Source: an uncultured Clostridium sp.
GTDB taxonomy: Bacteria > Bacillota > Clostridia > Lachnospirales > Lachnospiraceae
Length of the DNA stretch: 19,778 nucleotides
Direction: 5' to 3'
Assembly (NCBI GenBank): GCA_947643685.1
Contig: CANRXD010000002.1
Coordinates: 1 to 19,778, forward strand
A program made the translations under genes and the position numbers. A model generated the notes under the pieces. The model saw only the letters and a list, made by a program, of their open reading frames with translations. It was not told the origin of the DNA and made no database searches. Positions 15,288-19,778 of the stretch are shown one piece after another; position 1 is the stretch's first letter, and the number at the start of each line of letters is the position of its first letter.

Positions 15288-15803
15288 ATGAGCGTTTTAA
15301 AAGGAAGAGCGTGGGTGTTCTCCGATGACGTGGACACCGACCTGATTTATCACAATAAATACCTGGCCGAGACAGACCCCAAAAACATGCCCCAGTATTC
15401 CTTTGAGTATTATCCGGGAAAGGAGAATTTTGCAAAGGAAGCGAAGCCTGGGGACTTTGTGGTGGCCGGAAAAAATTTCGGCTGCGGCTCCAGCCGTGAG
15501 CACGCTGTGTATTGTCTTCAATATGCCGGGATTCCCTGCATCCTGGCGGAGACCTGCTCCAGAATTTATTACCGGAACGCCGTAAACAACGGCTATCCGG
15601 TGCTGTTTACCAAAGGACTCTCCGGGGCCATTAAAAATGGCGTCATAAAGGACGGGGACATGCTGGAGGTGGATATGGACAACGGAACCATAAAAAATCT
15701 GGATAATGGCAGTGAGTTTCACGGCGATGCGGTCAGCGACTTAGAAAAGGATATTATGAAGGCCGGAGGGCTGTTCCCGTACCTGAAGGCACAGAAAGGA
15801 TGA
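15288..15803 (+). CDS. Aconitase-family hydro-lyase small subunit (LeuD-like)
   Basis: This 171-residue swivelling-domain subunit pairs with the product of 13882-15159. The start follows GGAGG at 15278-15282, five bases upstream. 'SDDVDTDLIYHNKYL' (12-26) is the substrate-recognition loop region, and 'FGCGSSREH' (64-72) carries the catalytic serine. The loop sequence after 'DTDLI' differs from the usual isopropylmalate-type 'IIPARYL', suggesting another acid as substrate (inference). The next gene begins seven bases after this stop. Confidence 0.88.
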   Translation: MSVLKGRAWVFSDDVDTDLIYHNKYLAETDPKNMPQYSFEYYPGKENFAKEAKPGDFVVAGKNFGCGSSREHAVYCLQYAGIPCILAETCSRIYYRNAVNNGYPVLFTKGLSGAIKNGVIKDGDMLEVDMDNGTIKNLDNGSEFHGDAVSDLEKDIMKAGGLFPYLKAQKG

Positions 15804-15809
15804 CGGAGG

Positions 15810-16631
15810 ATGGAATATAAAAATGTGACGCTGCCGGCCCATGCCTGTAATTCCCATTTACATATCATTGACCCCGCATTCCCCAACGACGGCAAAGCCG
15901 AAGCCCAGAAAGGAACCGTGGAGGAATATAAAAAGCTGGCAGAGGAAATGGGCCTGGAGCGGGCCGTTTTCGTCCAGGCAAAGCCCTTTGGCACAGACAA
16001 TGCCTGTCTGGTGGACGCCATTGAAAAATTCGGACTGGACCGGGCCAGAGGAATCGCTGTGGTAAATAGCCAGGCAACCGATAAAGAACTGGAATATCTT
16101 CATGCACATGGAATCCGGGGCCTGCGGTTCAGCGTGTGGAATCCGGCCAATGCGGTGGTTTCCATGGATATATGCAAAAATCTGGCGGATCGAACAAAGG
16201 ACATGGGATGGAACATCCAGCTTCATATGAGCTCCGCCCAGCTTCTGGAACATGCAGAAATCATTGAGAGCCTGGAGAATAAAGTGGTTATTGACCATAT
16301 GGGACGGCTGAAACCGGAGCTTGGAATTTCGGACCCGGCCTTTCTTTGGATCTGCAAAAGGCTGGATAAAGGAAACACATGGGTAAAATTATCCGGCCCC
16401 TATTTAAATACCAGAGACAAAGAGCCCTGGGAAGATGCGGCCAGAGTGGCGCGGGCGTTTTCCGGATATGCACCGGAGCGGATGCTGTGGGGCAGTGATT
16501 TTCCCCATGTGACGGAGAAGGTGAAGCCGGATGAAGGGAAACTTTTGGAAACCATTGACCAGTGGTTTTTGTCAGAGCGGGAAAAACAGCTTGCCCTGGT
16601 GGAAAATCCGGCCCGGGTGTACGGATTTTAA
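15810..16631 (+). CDS. Amidohydrolase-family (LigI / pyrone-dicarboxylate-lactonase-like) protein
   Basis: This 273-residue TIM-barrel hydrolase belongs to the amidohydrolase-2 group. The metal-site 'HxH' is at 16-18 (SHLHI), a histidine in 'QLHMSS' and another in 'IDHMGRLKP' follow in the middle, and the terminal-strand Asp is in 'WGSDFPH'. Relatives such as LigI open the lactone ring of 2-pyrone-4,6-dicarboxylate; others are decarboxylases. GGAGG lies right against the ATG, with a better-spaced AAAGGA at 15795-15800, so the start is likely but not certain. Its neighbours suggest it releases an unsaturated tricarboxylate from a lactone (inference). Confidence 0.82.
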   Translation: MEYKNVTLPAHACNSHLHIIDPAFPNDGKAEAQKGTVEEYKKLAEEMGLERAVFVQAKPFGTDNACLVDAIEKFGLDRARGIAVVNSQATDKELEYLHAHGIRGLRFSVWNPANAVVSMDICKNLADRTKDMGWNIQLHMSSAQLLEHAEIIESLENKVVIDHMGRLKPELGISDPAFLWICKRLDKGNTWVKLSGPYLNTRDKEPWEDAARVARAFSGYAPERMLWGSDFPHVTEKVKPDEGKLLETIDQWFLSEREKQLALVENPARVYGF

Positions 16632-16675
16632 GCAGAATGGCCGGCCGAAAAGGACGGCAGAGAGGAGATATCATC

Positions 16676-16999
16676 ATGGAAATTAGAAAACCGGCAGTGG
16701 CCGGAACCCTGGAATCCAGTGACTGCCAGATTATCATCCGTCCCAATCCGGGCAATGGGATTGCCATTGATCTGGAGAGCGATGTGAAAATGATGTTTGG
16801 CGAGTCCATTCTGGAGACTGTGAAAAAGACTCTGGAGGAATTCGGCGTCGCGGATGCGGAGGTGGAAATCCGCGATAAGGGAGCTTTGGACTGTGTGATT
16901 AAATCCAGAATGCAGTGCGTTATCTGCCGTGGGGCAGAGGAACATTATGACTGGTCAAAGGAGGATGGAAAAGAATGGCAGAAAGAACAATCCGTCTGA
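16676..16999 (+). CDS. citD: Citrate lyase gamma subunit (acyl carrier protein), CitD
   Basis: This 107-residue protein, from ATG 16676 with AGAGGAGA upstream, closely resembles CitD. 'KPAVAGTLESSD' (5-16) matches the E. coli N-terminus. Ser14 is the expected attachment point for the 2'-(5''-triphosphoribosyl)-3'-dephospho-CoA prosthetic group. 'DKGALDCVI' is also shared. It carries the acyl group between the alpha and beta subunits. Its end overlaps the citE start by 25 bases, and it has about nine more C-terminal residues than the E. coli protein. No citC, citX or citG is in the window, so modification genes must lie elsewhere. Confidence 0.92.
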   Translation: MEIRKPAVAGTLESSDCQIIIRPNPGNGIAIDLESDVKMMFGESILETVKKTLEEFGVADAEVEIRDKGALDCVIKSRMQCVICRGAEEHYDWSKEDGKEWQKEQSV

Positions 17000-17880
17000 A
17001 ACGCACCAGCCTTTACGCCAGCGGCTCCAGTCCGGTCAACATGATTCAGGCAGTATTTTATAATGAGGACATGCTGATCTATGATCTGGAAGACTCAGTC
17101 CCGGCGGCGGAAAAGGATGCGGCGAGATTTTTAGTATATAACATGGTGAAGAACCACCGTCCAAAAGACAAGTATGTATGCATCCGCGTCAACGGCATCT
17201 ACTCGGAATATCTGGAAGAGGATCTGCAGGCGGCGGTCCGGGCCAATCCCGATGCCATCCGCATTCCCAAAGTGGAGTATGCCAGAGAGGTAAAAAATAT
17301 TTCAGAGCGCATTGGGGCAATTGAGGAAAAAATCGGCCTGGAAGTGGGGAAAATCGAGCTGATCTGCAACATTGAATCCTATATGGGCGTGATAAACGCC
17401 ATGGAGATTGCTCATTCTGATTCCCGTGTGGTAGCCATGGCCGTAAGCGCGGAGGATCTGACCGCCAGTTTAAAGGCCCAGAGAACAAAGAAAGGCCTGG
17501 AGGTGTTCTATGCAAGAAACGCGGTGCTCATGGCCTGCCGCGCAGCGGGAATTGACGCTCTGGATATCGTATTCAGCGACATCAACGATAAAGAGGGGCT
17601 TATGGAAGATACGGCCCTGGCAAAGAACCTGGGTTTTGACGGAAAGACCTGTATCCATCCAAGACAGATCGACACAGTGAATTCCTACTTCACCCCCGGC
17701 ACGAAGGAAATTAAATATGCCCTCCGCGTACTGGCGGCCGTGGAAGAGGGAAAGAAGAACCATAAGGGAGCCGTTACCTTAGACGGCGGCATGATCGACA
17801 AGCCCATGGAGCTTCGGGCTCTGACCACCCTCGCACAGGCCGAGGCGGCAGGTATCAATGTGAAAGGGATGGTGATTTAA
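16975..17880 (+). CDS. citE: Citrate lyase beta subunit-like, CitE (HpcH/HpaI aldolase family)
   Basis: This 301-residue protein, with AAGGAGG at 16958-16964, carries out the carbon-carbon cleavage step of citrate lyase (citryl-ACP to acetyl-ACP and oxaloacetate) or of close relatives. 'LIYDLEDSVPAAEKDAAR' (35-52), 'DAIRIPKVE', 'ELICNIES' and 'GFDGKTCIHPRQI' are the family signatures. The metal-binding acidic residues sit in the 'NIES' glutamate and a nearby Asp. The gene overlaps citD and is followed by citF after one base. Because CitE relatives also act on citramalyl- and malyl-thioesters, the true substrate may not be citrate. Confidence 0.92.
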   Translation: MAERTIRLKRTSLYASGSSPVNMIQAVFYNEDMLIYDLEDSVPAAEKDAARFLVYNMVKNHRPKDKYVCIRVNGIYSEYLEEDLQAAVRANPDAIRIPKVEYAREVKNISERIGAIEEKIGLEVGKIELICNIESYMGVINAMEIAHSDSRVVAMAVSAEDLTASLKAQRTKKGLEVFYARNAVLMACRAAGIDALDIVFSDINDKEGLMEDTALAKNLGFDGKTCIHPRQIDTVNSYFTPGTKEIKYALRVLAAVEEGKKNHKGAVTLDGGMIDKPMELRALTTLAQAEAAGINVKGMVI

Positions 17881-17881
17881 A

Positions 17882-19057
17882 ATGAAGAATGCAGTGGGAC
17901 GGGAAATCCCGGAAAAGATCGGGAATTATGTGGTTAAGCCCTATACAGGCGCTTATACGGGGGCGCCGTCCGGTGAGCCTGTACGTACCTTAAGGACGGC
18001 GGGAAAGCATGTGTCCGGAGACTGCAAAATTCTCCCTTCCATCGAAGAGGCGGTAAAAGCCGCAGGTCTTAAGGACGGCATGACCATTTCCTTCCATCAC
18101 AGCTTCCGCGAGGGGGATGAAATCGTCGGCCAGGTATTGACCGCCATCCGCGCTCTGGGAATCCGGCGTCTTCGATTTGCTCCCAGCGCTGTTGTGAACA
18201 TTAAAAATCCGTCCATTGTGGATTTTGTAAAAGATGGGACCATCGACAGAATCGAGGCCAGCGGAATCCGCGGAGAGCTTGGGGACGCGGTACTGGAAGG
18301 CCTTATGGAGGAGCCTGTGATTCTCCGTACCCATGGTTCCAGGCCCAGAGCCATAGAAGCGGGAGAGCTTATGGTTGACGTGGCCTTTATCGGCGCTTCG
18401 GCCGCCGATGAATACGGAAATGCCACCGGCCAGATCGGTCCCAATGCCTGCGGCTCCCTGGGGTATTCCTTTGTGGATGCACAGAATGCGGCAAAGGTCA
18501 TTGTGATTACGGATTATCTGGTGAATTATCCCTGTAATCCGGCCAGCATTTCCCAGCAGTATGTAGATTATGTGGTGAAGGTGGACCGGATCGGCGACCC
18601 GGATAAGATCGGAAAGGGCGCGGCCAGAATGACGAAGAATCCCAGGGATTTAATGATCGCCGAACGGGCGGCTGATGTAATGGCGGCTTCCCGACTGTTT
18701 AAGGAAAACTTTTCCTTCCAGACAGGGGCCGGGGCCATCAGCATCGCCTGTACCAATTATCTGGCAGACCGGATGGAAGCGCGGGGCGTAAAGGCAAGCT
18801 TTGCCCTCGGCGGCATTACGGCAGCCATTGTGGATATGTACAAAAAAGGCCTGGTGCGTGTCTTAGAGTGCAGCCAGTGCTTTGATGCCGTTGCGGCCAG
18901 AGCCATTGTGGAAGAACCGGGTCTTCAGGAACTGGCCGAGTCTTTAACGGGAGTTCCGAAACCCATTGAGACCACAGACCGGGTGGTCTGTGTTGTGGAA
19001 TACCGGGACGGCACGGTCATTGACGTGATACGGGAAATTAAGAAATGCAGAGAATGA
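17882..19057 (+). CDS. citF: Citrate lyase alpha subunit-like, CitF, internally shortened
   Basis: The alpha subunit normally swaps the acyl group on CitD for the substrate (acetyl-ACP:citrate CoA-transferase). This copy has 391 residues against about 510 in E. coli. Residues about 40-340 align well ('DGMTISFHHSFREGD', 'GSLGYSFVDA', 'NPASISQQYVD', 'FALGGITAAIVDMYKKGLVR'). Residues about 352-391 match the normal C-terminus ('LTGVPKPIETTDRVV', 'YRDGTVIDVI'). The roughly 120 residues expected between them are missing in frame. That part contains the GSDG/GASGGH-type CoA-transferase core and likely active-site glutamate. Transferase activity is therefore doubtful unless another protein supplies it. 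Confidence 0.88.
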   Translation: MKNAVGREIPEKIGNYVVKPYTGAYTGAPSGEPVRTLRTAGKHVSGDCKILPSIEEAVKAAGLKDGMTISFHHSFREGDEIVGQVLTAIRALGIRRLRFAPSAVVNIKNPSIVDFVKDGTIDRIEASGIRGELGDAVLEGLMEEPVILRTHGSRPRAIEAGELMVDVAFIGASAADEYGNATGQIGPNACGSLGYSFVDAQNAAKVIVITDYLVNYPCNPASISQQYVDYVVKVDRIGDPDKIGKGAARMTKNPRDLMIAERAADVMAASRLFKENFSFQTGAGAISIACTNYLADRMEARGVKASFALGGITAAIVDMYKKGLVRVLECSQCFDAVAARAIVEEPGLQELAESLTGVPKPIETTDRVVCVVEYRDGTVIDVIREIKKCRE

Positions 19058-19074
19058 TTACGGGCGTTTTCTGA

Positions 19075-19161
19075 CTGCCGTATAACCTCAGGGACGCGGC
19101 GAATATGCTGAACTTTTTTACCACCAACGGCCTACGGCGGGACTTGATGGAAAATTCGTAA
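19075..19161 (+). pseudogene. Possible C-terminal remnant of an unknown gene
   Basis: After citF a short open stretch reads LPYNLRDAANMLNFF then TTNGLRRDLMENS before TAA at 19159-19161. It has a natural protein composition but no start, since a TGA lies directly upstream at 19072-19074. It could be the tail of a gene cut by rearrangement. I do not recognise the family, and chance is not excluded. Confidence 0.25.
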
Positions 19162-19306
19162 CAGTTCAGCCTTGCATCTTCTTGCCCGCGTACCGCGGAC
19201 AAGAAGCTTATGGCATCCGCTTTATGAAGATTCCGAGTAAAAAACGCTTATGAAAACAAGTTTTCAACGCTTTTTTTACACAGAATCTTCGCAAGGCTGA
19301 ACTGTT
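19160..19306. repeat. 147-bp structured element with 16-bp terminal inverted repeats and two internal hairpins
   Basis: Perfect 16-bp outer arms (19160-19175 with 19291-19306) enclose hairpin A (CTTCTTG/CAAGAAG plus CCGCG/CGCGG, about 19178-19206) and hairpin B. Hairpin B has GAAGATTC/GAATCTTC (19226-19233 with 19283-19290), with GTAAAAAACG opposite CGCTTTTTTTAC inside. Drawn as RNA or single-stranded DNA it is a three-way junction. It lies between citF and the oppositely oriented next gene. It could be a mobile repeat, an RNA gene, or a bidirectional end-of-transcript structure. Confidence 0.55.
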
Positions 19307-19313
19307 CCATTGT

Positions 19314-19778
19314 TTACTGTCTCTCTATGTTCTTCAAATAAATGGTACTTCTTGCTGCACCTGCTTTTTTCAGCCAATTTTTTTCAATCATCGACTGCAA
19401 AATAATTCTCGCTCTCCGCTGTTTCACATTAAGAAGTTCCATCGCCTTATTTGTTGTTATTGAACCATTTTCTAAAACATACTCGTAAATGAGCTGTTCC
19501 TGTTCACTATCCGGCATTTTTACACTACTATCCGGCACTTTTTCGCCGGTATTCGGCATTTTTACAGTGTTATCCGGCACTTTATTTCCATTATCCGGCA
19601 CTTTTCCGGCACTGTTGTGGTCATTGAGGTCAGCGGTATCACTGATTTGACCTCGATAAATATTGATACGAAGATCAACTTCACCGCCAATAAACTCTGG
19701 CTCCCGCAATCCGGCTTTCTTTACTTTACCAATGATTCTTGGAATACCACTTCCCCAATGCTCAATTAAATTCATATA
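19314..19778 (-). CDS. C-terminal part of an AlbA_2/ATP-binding-type DNA-binding regulator (partial)
   Basis: The frame is open through the right edge (codon before the Met at 19775 is Tyr), so the N-terminus lies outside. 'NLIEHWGSGIPRIIGKVKKAG' (split as NLIEHWGSGIPRI, then KVKKAGL) and 'EPEFIGGEVDLRI' are typical of the C-terminal half of proteins with an AlbA_2 (Schlafen-like) domain. A linker with five tandem 7-residue repeats follows. The last 60 residues form a winged helix ('ITTNKAMELLNVKQRRARIILQSM'). Such proteins are often regulators found near mobile or phase-variable loci. It is not part of the catabolic cluster. Confidence 0.75.
   Translation of the reverse strand, partial: YMNLIEHWGSGIPRIIGKVKKAGLREPEFIGGEVDLRINIYRGQISDTADLNDHNSAGKVPDNGNKVPDNTVKMPNTGEKVPDSSVKMPDSEQEQLIYEYVLENGSITTNKAMELLNVKQRRARIILQSMIEKNWLKKAGAARSTIYLKNIERQ
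19500..19604 (-). repeat. Five tandem 21-bp (7-codon) repeats in the linker
   Basis: Residues 58-92 of the visible protein read as K-V/M-P-D/N-x-x-x repeated five times (KVPDNGN, KVPDNTV, KMPNTGE, KVPDSSV, KMPDSEQ). At the DNA level the units are similar but not identical. Repeat-number variation by slippage would change linker length in steps of seven residues without a frameshift. Confidence 0.75.

Noticed and set aside
13882..15803. Leucine biosynthesis leuC/leuD
   Set aside because: No leuA or leuB nearby, a divergent substrate loop, and a catabolic operon context. The names were not applied.
13882..15803. Dimethylmaleate hydratase of nicotinate fermentation
   Set aside because: The family fits, but no other nicotinate pathway genes are present in the window.
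1..19778. CRISPR array, tRNA, rRNA, insertion sequence
   Set aside because: No regularly spaced direct repeats with spacers, no cloverleaf with tRNA features and no transposase gene were seen.

Overview
The window looks like a chromosomal stretch from an anaerobic Clostridia bacterium, most likely a Lachnospiraceae relative. This rests on AGGAGG-type ribosome sites, codon use, the gene families present and an in-frame UGA that reads as selenocysteine. No rRNA, tRNA or housekeeping marker is present, so the placement is inference.

Layout. The left end (1-487) holds the first bases of a divergent gene and several palindromic repeats. A TetR/WHG-type regulator (488-1081) follows. Its 15-bp palindromic operator ACTAACA-A-TGTTAGT sits by its own promoter, and two related palindromes sit in the strong promoter of the next operon. 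Operon 1 (1347-10256, + strand) encodes three class III CoA-transferases (two are close paralogues flanking a gene), a double-hotdog MaoC-type hydratase, a thioredoxin-reductase-like flavoprotein, a selenoprotein of the UGSC type read through a UGA at 7766-7768, a very short MatC-like membrane protein and a nitroreductase. An aroM-like gene lies on the minus strand (10321-10986). Operon 2 (11127-19057, + strand) encodes a PrpF-type isomerase, an MmgE/PrpD protein, aconitase-family large and small subunits, a lactonase-like amidohydrolase, and homologues of the three citrate lyase subunits (gamma, beta, alpha). The right end carries a large structured repeat and the C-terminal part of an AlbA_2/ATP-binding-type regulator.

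How the genes could work together (inference). Operon 2 reads as a route for a tricarboxylate or its lactone: lactone opening by the amidohydrolase, double-bond isomerisation by PrpF, hydration by PrpD or LeuCD-like enzymes, then cleavage by a citrate-lyase-like complex. Operon 1 would activate acids as CoA thioesters and hydrate enoyl-CoAs, and it supplies a selenium-dependent redox or reductive step paired with a flavoprotein. The substrate cannot be read from the sequence.

Main oddities. The UGSC selenoprotein has a hand-folded SECIS-like hairpin right after the UGA. The citrate lyase alpha homologue lacks about 120 internal residues, apparently including the CoA-transferase active site. 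The MatC-like transporter is reduced to 123 residues joining family N- and C-terminal ends. Several families of intergenic palindromes recur.
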